Translations under genes and position numbers: made by a program
From: Hahella ganghwensis DSM 17046
GTDB taxonomy: Bacteria; Pseudomonadota; Gammaproteobacteria; Pseudomonadales; Oleiphilaceae
DNA length: 64,000 nt
NCBI RefSeq assembly: GCF_000376785.1
Contig: NZ_AQXX01000120.1
Span: 1 to 64,000 of the forward strand
Direction: 5' to 3'
The notes under the pieces: generated by a model
What the model saw: only the letters and a program-made list of their open reading frames with translations
Told to the model about the DNA's origin: nothing
Databases searched by the model: none
Shown: positions 35,707-43,846 of the stretch, one piece after another
How positions within the stretch are numbered: the stretch's first letter is position 1
Layout of the letters: the number at the start of each line of letters is the position of its first letter

Positions 35707-36386
35707 TTGTTCCCCTATATATTTCCCTATGTCTGAGACAGGTCTCAGGGCTCCTGATACGACACTCTGGCAGAAATAACCACTTAACTAACCGGCCATG
35801 CAGATGAAAGAGATCCTTCTGGGAGTATTTGATTGTGTTCAATAGAGCACTAATGGCACTTGGGCAGCTGAATTCGTCATGGGCAACCTCCCTACTGGGG
35901 GGGCACCATCAGAGCATCAGCTAAATACGATGAACAGAAATCCCCCATACAGGTACTGAACCTGCCAGGTAACCATCTGTTCGCTTATTGGAAAGTATTA
36001 AATGAAATGGATATATCCATATCTGCCTGATCCTGTGCAAAGTTCCTACACTAATCCATGCAGAAAGTAGCCGTTACCTGCCGGTATAGGACACACCACC
36101 TGCATGGAACTAAAAGCGCCTTGAGACTCATCCAATTGATGTCTTCAGAACGTGCGAAATACTAACAAATCATCACCGTAATGGAAAGTACCTATATACT
36201 TACCGTTTCATAACAAATGGCGAAACCTGAACCGGTAACAAGCACAAAATAGCAGCATATAGAGGGAAAACAGATCTGATCACATCAGACAGAAAACGTT
36301 GTCTCAGAATAGAAACGACAACGTCGTCTGACTACCTCTGGTGGCCACCGCGTTTTCTCTAGGGAATTAAGGTCAGATATAGTCCA
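35707..36386. other. 680-bp upstream region of the ATP-grasp operon
   Basis: No gene is supported. The region must carry the promoter of the seven-gene operon and the end of the small membrane gene at 36387. A short frame at 35853-35924 (MALGQLNSSW onward, 23 residues) lacks a ribosome site. A perfect palindrome lies at 36007-36020. I see no riboswitch-like structure. Confidence 0.4.
36007..36020. promoter_or_regulatory. 14-bp perfect palindrome, about 300 bp upstream of the FAD gene
   Basis: ATGGATATATCCAT is its own reverse complement. It lies in the operon's upstream region. A dimeric regulator could bind it, but the distance from the start codon is long and no regulator gene is next to it. 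Confidence 0.35.
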
Positions 36387-36614
36387 TTAACCGACCAGTT
36401 GTGTCACTCCAGTTCCGGTAAAGAACAAACCAACCAATCCAATGACCATATACAATAAAGGTCGACGCATCTTTTCTTCATATACCGCGAAAATGAGCTG
36501 TGATATCGGGGGGGCAAGAAAGTTCAGAACCATGCAGATAACCGATACCTGAATCCCTCTTGCGACAGACCAGATCCAAGCACCAACAGCCAAGAACCAA
36601 AATAGTATTTCCAC
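36387..36614 (-). CDS. small two-helix membrane protein
   Basis: 75 residues from GTG 36614, with AAGGA eight bases upstream. Two hydrophobic stretches (about 5-40 and 52-72) are linked by the charged segment YEEKMRRPLLYM. It begins MEILFWFLAVGAWIWSV. No family function is known to me. It lies downstream of the PaiB gene on the same strand (34 bp) and may be part of its transcript. Confidence 0.6.
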   Translation of the reverse strand: MEILFWFLAVGAWIWSVARGIQVSVICMVLNFLAPPISQLIFAVYEEKMRRPLLYMVIGLVGLFFTGTGVTQLVG

Positions 36615-36648
36615 AGTTTTTCCTTCCAGTGATTAAAAAACAAGTTTT

Positions 36649-37284
36649 CTAACGAATGCCAGACCCGACCAGATCTGCCATAACAGCATCCTCCTGATAC
36701 CCGGTGCGATTCAGTCCACTGACGACACTTTCTTTGTTAGCCAGGGGCTGATTCTGACTAACCTTCCACTTACCTTCCAGTCGGGTAATTTCCATTTCGA
36801 TACCAACGATGGCGGAGATCAGTCTGTCTGTATAATCCTGAGGGGCATCTGACACTTGCCATGGTTCTGAAAACACGGCCTCCTGACGTAAGGTCAACTT
36901 TTCCAACTGAGCCCGAATCCAATCGGGCTCATCGATCACCCGTATAACACCATGAGCATGCACCACCGCATAGTTCCAGGTCGGTACGACCTTCCCGGTT
37001 TCCTGTTTGGATGCATACCAGGAGGGAGAAATATAGGCCTCAGGCCCCTGAAAGACCATCAGTGCGGGCTTCCCGTTTTTCAGATCTTTAAGCATCGGAT
37101 TGGATCGAGCCACATGCCCCTGTAACACGCCGTACTGACTGGCGGATTTCTCCAGGTGCATGGGAATATGGTTGGCATTCAGTTCCGCATCCGACTGAGT
37201 AATCACTGTTGCCAGAGGATGCGCGCAGATAAGCTGGTGCAGGACTTCGAGTCTCGTTTCTTCAAAATGTTTGGGGGTGTACAT
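36649..37284 (-). CDS. PaiB-type FMN-binding split barrel protein
   Basis: 211 residues with the PaiB pattern: MYTPKHFEETR, HPLATVITQSDAELNANHIPM and LQGHVARSNP. FQGPEAYISPSWYASKQETGKVVPTWNYAVVHAHG and KLTLRQE follow. PaiB-like proteins are annotated as transcriptional regulators of protease and sporulation genes in Bacillus, but the fold suggests an FMN or haem-binding activity. It could be an oxidoreductase. The last 15 residues (GYQEDAVMADLVGSGIR) are variable in the family. Confidence 0.9.
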   Translation of the reverse strand: MYTPKHFEETRLEVLHQLICAHPLATVITQSDAELNANHIPMHLEKSASQYGVLQGHVARSNPMLKDLKNGKPALMVFQGPEAYISPSWYASKQETGKVVPTWNYAVVHAHGVIRVIDEPDWIRAQLEKLTLRQEAVFSEPWQVSDAPQDYTDRLISAIVGIEMEITRLEGKWKVSQNQPLANKESVVSGLNRTGYQEDAVMADLVGSGIR

Positions 37285-37330
37285 GAAACTTCCTTATAGG
37301 TTTTTTGACCTGTCTTTTCCGTTTACAGAA

Positions 37331-37798
37331 TTAATTCCTAGCCAATAAAAGAGAATATATCTCATATACTACAACAAATTGCAGCTGCTCCAGATCAAAT
37401 TCCTCAATTTCTCCGCGCTTTATTTTTTTAATCAAATGCTGATCGACGTTTTCATGAATCCAGGAGGCCAGAAAATCAAGATACTCTTTTTCGCTATCAC
37501 TTCCTGGAGCAGGTGAATAAATATATGGAATCAACTCGGGATGACGCATGTAGATCAAAGGGAAGTCTTTTCTAGCGGAGTATAAATCGCCCCGAATCCC
37601 AATATAAATTTTCCGCCCATCCTTCGCAATAAAGGTCACGAAGAGGGATCCTCCATCGGTTAACGCATAAGCTTCCGCGATTTTGACAGGCTTCACCAAA
37701 TCAGGAAGCAAAGACAAATAGTGGTAGACCAGACCGGCAGTCAAAGTGATAGCCAGACTGATAGATATTAAGATGGCCAGCCCCCATCTTTTAATCAC
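37331..37798 (-). CDS. membrane-anchored protein of unknown function
   Basis: 155 residues with one N-terminal membrane helix (about 8-28) and an outer domain: EAYALTDGGSLFVTFIAKDGRKIYIGIRG, then FPLIYMRHPELIPYIYSP. The rest is charged and helical. It starts one base after the stop of the neighbouring gene at 37800, so the pair is an operon. No family is recognised. Confidence 0.6.
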   Translation of the reverse strand: MIKRWGLAILISISLAITLTAGLVYHYLSLLPDLVKPVKIAEAYALTDGGSLFVTFIAKDGRKIYIGIRGDLYSARKDFPLIYMRHPELIPYIYSPAPGSDSEKEYLDFLASWIHENVDQHLIKKIKRGEIEEFDLEQLQFVVVYEIYSLLLARN

Positions 37799-37799
37799 T

Positions 37800-38420
37800 T
37801 CAGGAAACCCACAGATTTTCTATCCATATCACTTTCCAGCCGAATAGCGTTTTCTCCAATAAGATCATTTCTCCATGCCCACAATGTGTGCCGCAGCCAT
37901 GCGTAAAGTACACCAATGCACTTTTGGCGTCCTCGTCAAAGCCGACTCTCGACATTCTTACCAGAGCTTTGGCGGGGGCATATTTCAGAAAGAATTTTTT
38001 CCAGGCTAGCGACAGACGCTGGCCTGGAAATATACGAACATATTCAGCCGTTGTTAGAACAGCCAAATTATCTAAGTTGGGCAAAGGCAAACTGCTGGAT
38101 TGCTTGTTTACCAGGTGAAACGATCGCTTCAATTCAGATAGGTCACGATTTTCGTACTGAAATTTGTCAACGTATTCATCAGGAGAGCTCCCCCAAATAG
38201 ACTCCTTCATGAATATCAGGTTTGACAAATCAGTATCCACGCGCTGATCAATTATGGCTTTATATACTTCAACCTCCTCAACGAAAGGGTCACTAGAGGA
38301 AAAAGATGCAAGTAAATGGATGCCTAATAAAGCCATCACAACCAACGTCAAAAGTACCAACATTCCGATGTTGATACTTTTAATTCTCTTACCGGCTTTT
38401 ACAAAACCGGGTGTTACCAC
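37800..38420 (-). CDS. membrane-anchored protein with a C-terminal conserved CGxxCGxG-like motif
   Basis: 206 residues. A single helix lies at about 18-38. The C-terminal domain reads RVGFDEDAKSALVYFTHGCGTHCGHGEMILLEK, then GWKVIWIENLWVS. This short domain recurs in many bacterial proteins of unknown role; the CG-x2-CG pair could hold a disulphide or metal. It overlaps the DUF2058 gene by seven bases, so the two may be co-translated. No function is known. Confidence 0.6.
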   Translation of the reverse strand: MVTPGFVKAGKRIKSINIGMLVLLTLVVMALLGIHLLASFSSSDPFVEEVEVYKAIIDQRVDTDLSNLIFMKESIWGSSPDEYVDKFQYENRDLSELKRSFHLVNKQSSSLPLPNLDNLAVLTTAEYVRIFPGQRLSLAWKKFFLKYAPAKALVRMSRVGFDEDAKSALVYFTHGCGTHCGHGEMILLEKTLFGWKVIWIENLWVS

Positions 38421-38971
38421 ATCAAATCATCAGGAATCGGATAATCCGCATAAGGATCGTCTTCGGCGGCCTGCTCATCTGTGGCTTTTTCCGGCATTTT
38501 CACCATCGCGTCGGGATCACGCTGGATGATTTTATCCGCGATGACTCTGGGAATCAGTTCATAGGACTCTCCCAGTCGGGCAATCCCCACTTGTCCACGC
38601 ACAAGTTGATCGTAGACAACCTGAATCACATAGATCTTCTTGATCTTGTTATTGTCGACAAACTGGTAAGGAACATCGCCTTCTTCACGGGCAATACGGT
38701 GCTGCTCGATAATTTGTTTCACCTGAGCTTTTAATGCTTTTTGCTCCGCCTCTTTCTGACGCTCAAGATTCATCTGACGATCTTTCTCAGATTTCTCCTT
38801 AAGTGCCTGACGGGCGCGCTCAGCCGTTTCATTCACCTCATCCTGCCCCTTGGGCTTTTGTTTGGCTTTCTTGCGCTTTTCCTGTTTGACCTGCTTGGCC
38901 TTTTTGTTATCGATTAACCCTGCTTTCAGCAGTTGATCCTGAAGAGAAGCCACTTTGATCTCCTGACTCAT
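38414..38971 (-). CDS. DUF2058 (YaiL-like) nucleoprotein/polynucleotide-associated protein
   Basis: 185 residues from ATG 38971, chosen because the family opens with SLQDQLLKAGLIDNKKAKQVKQEKRK. A start at 39058 would add 29 residues, and neither site has a clear ribosome sequence. The protein is highly charged, with a lysine-rich linker and a globular end (QFVDNNKIKKIYVIQVVYDQLVRGQVGIARLG) typical of DUF2058. Members are said to associate with nucleic acids, but the role is not settled. Nothing odd is seen apart from the start choice. Confidence 0.82.
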   Translation of the reverse strand: MSQEIKVASLQDQLLKAGLIDNKKAKQVKQEKRKKAKQKPKGQDEVNETAERARQALKEKSEKDRQMNLERQKEAEQKALKAQVKQIIEQHRIAREEGDVPYQFVDNNKIKKIYVIQVVYDQLVRGQVGIARLGESYELIPRVIADKIIQRDPDAMVKMPEKATDEQAAEDDPYADYPIPDDLMW

Positions 38972-39177
38972 CAACGTTGTACGAATGAATTGCCGCTCAA
39001 AATACCAATTCCGGGCCTTCAATGCCATTGCATTAAGCACAATTTGATATTTTGTCATTTTTATACTTTATTTCTAGTGTGGACCAGGGATTGAAAGTAA
39101 TTCCCAAGTAGTGGACTACGAGTGATAGGCCTGCTGTTGACCTGTCTCACCCTTTCACTAACGGAAGGAGAAGCGTG

Positions 39178-40383
39178 ATGACCGACAGTAACACTCCGCG
39201 GGATCCGGCCAAGGAGATTGCTCGCCTGACCGAAGAACTCCGCCAACTGCGCGAAGACGTCGATTCCTCATACTATCGGATTCCCAAACAGGAATTTGAA
39301 AATATCACCGTTCGCAACATCACTCATGATGTTACCGAACACATAAACTCCAAGTTGGCAAAGATCAGAAACTGGCTGGGCGGCGGCCTACTGGTGTTTT
39401 CCTTCCTGGGTATCACCCAGGTGAGCAAAATACTGGAGCTGGAAACTCAGAAGCTGGCTTCCAATTTGAATTCAGAGCTGGATGAACGCATGGACTTTGA
39501 ACTGGCCAACATCAACCAGGAAATTGTCCATCAAACCAAACAAAGCGAACTCAATCAGGCTGAATTTAAAGTATTTCTGCAGCAGGAGTTGTCCCGTATT
39601 GAAGAGCAAATCAATAGCAAAGCGGTGCTGGTCGAACGCAAACAGGTTGATCTTGAAGATAAAATGACAAATCTGTTTGCCGATGTTGAGCTGGCCCAGT
39701 CATCCATTTACCGGGCGGAACTGGCATCTATTCGTGATGACCTGAAAAAAAGCTATCAGGAATATAAACCAGCCAGAAGACAGGCACTGGACCGCCTCAC
39801 GCCATTACTGGCCAGAGTGACCAGATTGCAGGACACCACACTTGCCAACGAGTATCTGGATGAGTTGTTTCGCTGGACCTTTCAGCTTGGCGAATACGAA
39901 AAGTTGGACCAATATCGTGTGAAGTACGAGGAGAATTTTGAGTTCAATCCAACCACCTGGGCCAATATCGCCATTGCGGACATGTTTCTATATGAGGAGA
40001 GCGGATCTCCTATTTACCTTCAGCGGGCATTGGACGCCAATAATAAGGCTCTGCAACGGCTGCCCAGCTATGGGGTCCCACAAGCGGTTCGGTTGATACT
40101 TCATGCCATTGAAATAGAACGGGCGCCTAGCGAAGAACTCAAAACCCGACAACTCAATCAGGCCGAGGCACTGTTACATCAACTGAATTCAGGATCCAAC
40201 CTTATTACGGTCTATGAAGCTTATGATTATCTGAAACAACTGGAATCAGACCACGTCGCCAGTAAATATATCAGCAAGCTCCAGGAATATTTCAACTCGA
40301 GTGTCGCCACTTTGGAACAGGGATATACCGATTATCTGATTTCAAGAGGAGAACTCCCGGCCGCCGGAGAGGGCAGTTTTTGA
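39178..40383 (+). CDS. coiled-coil membrane protein of unknown function
   Basis: 401 residues from ATG 39178, with AGGAG seven bases upstream. A short N-terminal coil (EIARLTEELRQLREDVDSS) precedes one membrane helix (about 75-92, GGGLLVFSFLGITQV). A long heptad-rich stretch (about 100-200) and a helical C-terminal region follow, the latter with tetratricopeptide-like pieces (WANIAIADMFLYEES, YLQRALDANNKALQRLP). Its role is unknown; a scaffold or signalling partner is plausible. It is transcribed alone, divergent from the DUF2058 gene. Confidence 0.65.
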   Translation: MTDSNTPRDPAKEIARLTEELRQLREDVDSSYYRIPKQEFENITVRNITHDVTEHINSKLAKIRNWLGGGLLVFSFLGITQVSKILELETQKLASNLNSELDERMDFELANINQEIVHQTKQSELNQAEFKVFLQQELSRIEEQINSKAVLVERKQVDLEDKMTNLFADVELAQSSIYRAELASIRDDLKKSYQEYKPARRQALDRLTPLLARVTRLQDTTLANEYLDELFRWTFQLGEYEKLDQYRVKYEENFEFNPTTWANIAIADMFLYEESGSPIYLQRALDANNKALQRLPSYGVPQAVRLILHAIEIERAPSEELKTRQLNQAEALLHQLNSGSNLITVYEAYDYLKQLESDHVASKYISKLQEYFNSSVATLEQGYTDYLISRGELPAAGEGSF

Positions 40384-40532
40384 TAACCGACCTGATTTGA
40401 TAACCAGACTGGTTTGATAATCAATTTCTGAGATGATCAATCACTCTAACCTCAGATCTCCTTGATGACGGTTCTCCAACAACACAAGCCACCGGGAAAT
40501 GCCAATCCGCATTCCCGGTGGATATCGACAGG

Positions 40533-41429
40533 TTAGAGCTCGATCTTATATCCCGTCACTCTGCCCAACTGCATTTCCGGCACCCAAAGTACTTCAGACT
40601 CAGGGTTCCACCCCAAATCAGCACTGCCCGGCTCCAGTTGCAGGATCTTGCGTGTATTACCGCTTAAGTTTACCGACATCACTTCTCCGCTCAACCAGTC
40701 ACTGACCAGCCACTGATCACCAAGCCTCACGATGCCGTCCCAATTACCCCGAGGGCTGTTATTCATCTTTGAGAGCGCTCCATCGGTCAGGGAGATACTG
40801 AGAAACTGGCCGGGGCTCTTGGTGGAGAAGTCTTCCTGTATACCTGCCCCCCAGGTTACAACCGTCAACTGGTCTCCGGAAATACTGAGACCATTGGGCG
40901 TGTTCAATTGTTCTCCCTGAATCCAGGGGATCAGTTGCCCCTCCTCAAGGTGGTATATTGTGTTCCCCAGGAAATCAGACACGTAGACATGACCGCTTTG
41001 GCTGACCTCAATACCATTCAGCATTTTCGCCTGAGGTACGGGATAACGCGCAATGATAACGCCCGCTTCCACATCGATCACCACCAGCTCACGCAGGTCC
41101 GCCACATATAAACGCTGACCGTCCAGCGCCAGACCTTTGGGAGCATGTAGCCCACTTACCCACTCCAGCTCGAGACCAGTACCATCAGGGTGAACACGAC
41201 TGATATAACCAACCCCATCTTCTTTCATTGGATGGCCGGCGATGTTGCTGATGTACAGATAATCCCGGGCTCTGTCAGCTTCCACTGATTCTGGTTGGGC
41301 AAACCCATTAATCGAGATCACAGGCGCCTGCTGGCTATCTGTTTGGAGGGGATCCGCCAGAGCGGTATTACTTGCAAAGCCGATAGAAACACTCAGTAAG
41401 CTGAAAAGAAAATTATTGTGCAAGCGCAT
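40533..41429 (-). CDS. secreted SMP-30/gluconolactonase-like beta-propeller protein
   Basis: 298 residues. A signal peptide (cut near ALADPL) is followed by a six-bladed propeller: FAQPESVEADRARDYLYISN, HPDGTGLELEWVSGLHAPKGLALDGQRLYVAD and MLNGIEVSQSGHVYVSD. NTPNGLSISGDQLTVV, NWDGIVRLGDQWLVSDW and LGWNPESEVLWVPEM follow. These match SMP-30/NHL-type propellers. The substrate is unknown. It is divergent from an XRE-type regulator gene, 128 bp apart if the regulator starts at 41557. Confidence 0.82.
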   Translation of the reverse strand: MRLHNNFLFSLLSVSIGFASNTALADPLQTDSQQAPVISINGFAQPESVEADRARDYLYISNIAGHPMKEDGVGYISRVHPDGTGLELEWVSGLHAPKGLALDGQRLYVADLRELVVIDVEAGVIIARYPVPQAKMLNGIEVSQSGHVYVSDFLGNTIYHLEEGQLIPWIQGEQLNTPNGLSISGDQLTVVTWGAGIQEDFSTKSPGQFLSISLTDGALSKMNNSPRGNWDGIVRLGDQWLVSDWLSGEVMSVNLSGNTRKILQLEPGSADLGWNPESEVLWVPEMQLGRVTGYKIEL

Positions 41430-41556
41430 AGTCGTGCCGTCTCCTGTTGGAAGAATAGGTGAAGGTGAGTAAAAACAATTAATGAAGCGCGCTTACACAA
41501 ACAAAGCTAAATTAAGTAGACTTATCGCACAATGTTCACGCAAAAAGGTTAGTTAT

Positions 41557-42345
41557 ATGACCCCTAATACAGCATCAAAGGTGACCGAGATGCACCGCGC
41601 CGAAAACTGGGAGCTAATGCAGGCACTCAGAAGGGCACTGAAAGCCAAAGGAATGACCTATCGGCAGTTGGGGAATGAACTGGGAATATCTGAAGCCACT
41701 GTCAAAAGAATGTTCCGAGAACAGGATTGTTCTCTGAGCAGGCTGACCCAGATATGTAATTTACTGAACATCAGCGTTTATGACCTGATGAGTGTGGCCC
41801 AGCAACAGGAGGAAAGCACAACTCCGCTGACACCTCAACAGGAACAGTATCTGGCCACGCACCCCGGACACTTTGCCTTTCTTTTGTGTCTGCTACAGAG
41901 GCAGTCCCCGGATCAGATACAGTCGCGACATCAGTTAACAGATCGGTGCGTCTTCTATTATCTGCGCGATCTGGATCGACAGAATTTCCTTGAGCTGGCC
42001 GAGCATAACCGCTTCCGTCTGAAAGTCGGCCCTCAGGTCCGCTGGTCACTTCAGGGACCGTTACAGCAGAAGTTAAAGGAAGTGAATCAAATATTCATCA
42101 GACATGTCATGGATCATAACCTGGACCCCGGTTATGCCTTTGAAAGCAGCTTCCGCTTCATGAGCCAATCCACGCTTGATGCTTTTTGCGAGGACCTGCG
42201 ACAACTGTCCCGAAAATACCGCCGACATTCCGCTCAGGAAGATGCTCTGTTACCCAATGAGGCTCTTCGGGGCGTGAAATGGACGCTTGCCATTGCCCCC
42301 TTTGCACCCTCGGGAGTACTGGATATCCCAGAGCTCGAAATATAA
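41557..42345 (+). CDS. XRE-family HTH regulator with a C-terminal effector-like domain
   Basis: 262 residues from ATG 41557. A start at 41482 would add 25 residues but would leave only 52 bp for two divergent promoters. The HTH is at about 15-65 (MTYRQLGNELGISEATVKRMFREQDCSLSRLTQICNLLNISVYDL). The C-terminal domain (YLATHPGHFAFLLCLLQRQSP and on) holds a second winged-helix-like part and is shared by some XRE regulators in marine gammaproteobacteria. It may control the adjacent SMP-30 gene. The effector is unknown. Confidence 0.85.
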   Translation: MTPNTASKVTEMHRAENWELMQALRRALKAKGMTYRQLGNELGISEATVKRMFREQDCSLSRLTQICNLLNISVYDLMSVAQQQEESTTPLTPQQEQYLATHPGHFAFLLCLLQRQSPDQIQSRHQLTDRCVFYYLRDLDRQNFLELAEHNRFRLKVGPQVRWSLQGPLQQKLKEVNQIFIRHVMDHNLDPGYAFESSFRFMSQSTLDAFCEDLRQLSRKYRRHSAQEDALLPNEALRGVKWTLAIAPFAPSGVLDIPELEI

Positions 42346-42374
42346 CGAACAGCCTACTCGGTTGTTTAAGACGA

Positions 42375-42390
42375 ACTTTCCAGGGAAAGT
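42375..42390. promoter_or_regulatory. perfect 7-bp inverted repeat upstream of the 42495 gene
   Basis: ACTTTCC and GGAAAGT flank AG, about 105 bp before the next start codon. The site could be an operator or an unremarkable hairpin; it has no T-run, so it is not a terminator. Confidence 0.3.
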
Positions 42391-42494
42391 CCAGCCGCAG
42401 GCGCTGCACTTTAGCTTTAGCCGCTTTGTTTTTTCGACCATTTTAAGGACAATAAGCAACCGATTATCCTCCGGGAACACAAGGAGATATCCCA

Positions 42495-43472
42495 TTGATT
42501 ATTCCCCAATACTGGGCAACCGCAACAGACAGTCGAACCGTTGATGGCCGGCAAGTCTCTATCAAGCGTTATGGTTGGTCAGATGAGAGCCAGGAGCAAG
42601 CTGAACAGAAAGCGGCTGAGCGACTAAAGCAGGCATTTGAGCAGGTTCAATCCGGTGCCAAAGTCACCAGAGTGGAAAGAAAGGAAGACTACAGTGGCAG
42701 CGAGGGTGTTCCCATCCGGGAAGAAGTCGTCAGTCGGCACAAGGCGGCCATTATCACCCGCAACTCCTATGGTGCACTATGCATGAATACCCCCAACGTG
42801 CTGTTTGCCGATGTAGATTTTGACACTCGCTCTGAGCTGGAACACTACTGGTGGGTATTTCTGCCTCTGGCGATCATGGTATTGGGCTTGAACTTCCTGT
42901 ATAGCTCCGGCGGAACACTGATTATCTGGCTCCTGGGAGGCGCTCTGGCAGCGATTCCTCTGACGATTGCTATCAATAAAGCTAAAACGAGCTTGCGCGG
43001 AGGAAAAGAAGAACAGGCACTCAAGCCAGTCAAAGCCTACGCCCAAAAGCATCCGGACTGGCATTTGCGAATTTATCGTACACCGGCGGGTCTTCGTGTA
43101 CTGGCGATGCATCGCACTTTCGAGCCGGATTCCCCAGAAACCCATGACTTTATGTCCTCAATTAAAGCCGATGCCATCTATATACGCATGTGTAGAAACC
43201 AGAAATGCTTCCGGGCGCGTCTGACACCCAAGCCCTGGCGTATTGGATATGTCCAGGAAGGCAAACCCAGACCTGGAGAGTGGCCACCTCCCTCCCATAA
43301 AAAGTCGGTTCGTCAGCGATGGATTTCCGGATATGAAAAAGCTTCACAGCCTTATGCTGCCTGTCGCTACCTTATGAGCCTGGGGAGCACTACGGTCAAT
43401 GTCGAAGCTGAATACATCAGAAAGATGCACGATCAATATTGCAAAGCAGATCAACGCCTGGATATTGCCTGA
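42495..43472 (+). CDS. conserved membrane protein, AEP-primase-like motifs uncertain
   Basis: 325 residues from TTG 42495, with AGGAG eight bases upstream. A soluble N-terminal part (MIIPQYWATATDSRTVDGRQVSIKRYGWSDES) has LFADVDFDTRSELE. Two membrane helices lie at about 118-158, and the cytoplasmic end has WHLRIYRTPAGLRVLAMHRTFEPDSPE, then CFRARLTPKPWRIG. It is a recurrent transmembrane family in gammaproteobacteria and cyanobacteria. The DVD and H/R motifs recall AEP nucleic-acid polymerases, but I cannot confirm this. It stands alone. Confidence 0.7.
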   Translation: MIIPQYWATATDSRTVDGRQVSIKRYGWSDESQEQAEQKAAERLKQAFEQVQSGAKVTRVERKEDYSGSEGVPIREEVVSRHKAAIITRNSYGALCMNTPNVLFADVDFDTRSELEHYWWVFLPLAIMVLGLNFLYSSGGTLIIWLLGGALAAIPLTIAINKAKTSLRGGKEEQALKPVKAYAQKHPDWHLRIYRTPAGLRVLAMHRTFEPDSPETHDFMSSIKADAIYIRMCRNQKCFRARLTPKPWRIGYVQEGKPRPGEWPPPSHKKSVRQRWISGYEKASQPYAACRYLMSLGSTTVNVEAEYIRKMHDQYCKADQRLDIA

Positions 43473-43846
43473 CTCTATTCAGAGTTGACTGAAACTGTTC
43501 TCAAAAACCCACAGATTCTGGAAAAAACAGCCGCCCCGGAATCTGTCTGGGACTCATCTTTGACCTCAACAGAACCATCCTTAAGCCATAAGCATACCAA
43601 CATTGTAGTAAAGTGATGATTTAACACCATCACCATTTGTCAACCCCGAAAAACATTAAGTAAAAACACGTATTTACAGAGCATTTTGCTATTTATGGAC
43701 TTTTTTTAGATTTTTTACCCAAAAAGAATCGAAAATTTAGAGACTTTTCATTTTCAATCACGGTTAGTATTAGGCGCCCTAAAAACAATATCAATTCATC
43801 CTGCTGCAATCCCTGATCTGCAGCCAATATTCCAGGAGGTGTAGCC
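43473..43846. other. 374-bp AT-rich region before the alanine symporter
   Basis: No gene is seen. The stretch 43680-43750 is rich in A and T (several T runs and A runs) and probably holds the symporter promoter. No strong dyad or riboswitch motif was found. Confidence 0.4.

Noticed and set aside
35597-35842. Cys/Trp-rich peptide (WCWCWC) read from the hexanucleotide repeat in another frame, as a possible RiPP precursor for the ATP-grasp enzymes
   Set aside because: It starts with TTG, has no ribosome site and owes its repeats to the CCAGCA tract of the FAD gene.
35853-35924. 23-residue plus-strand frame as a precursor peptide
   Set aside because: No ribosome site, no leader/core pattern and opposite strand to the operon.
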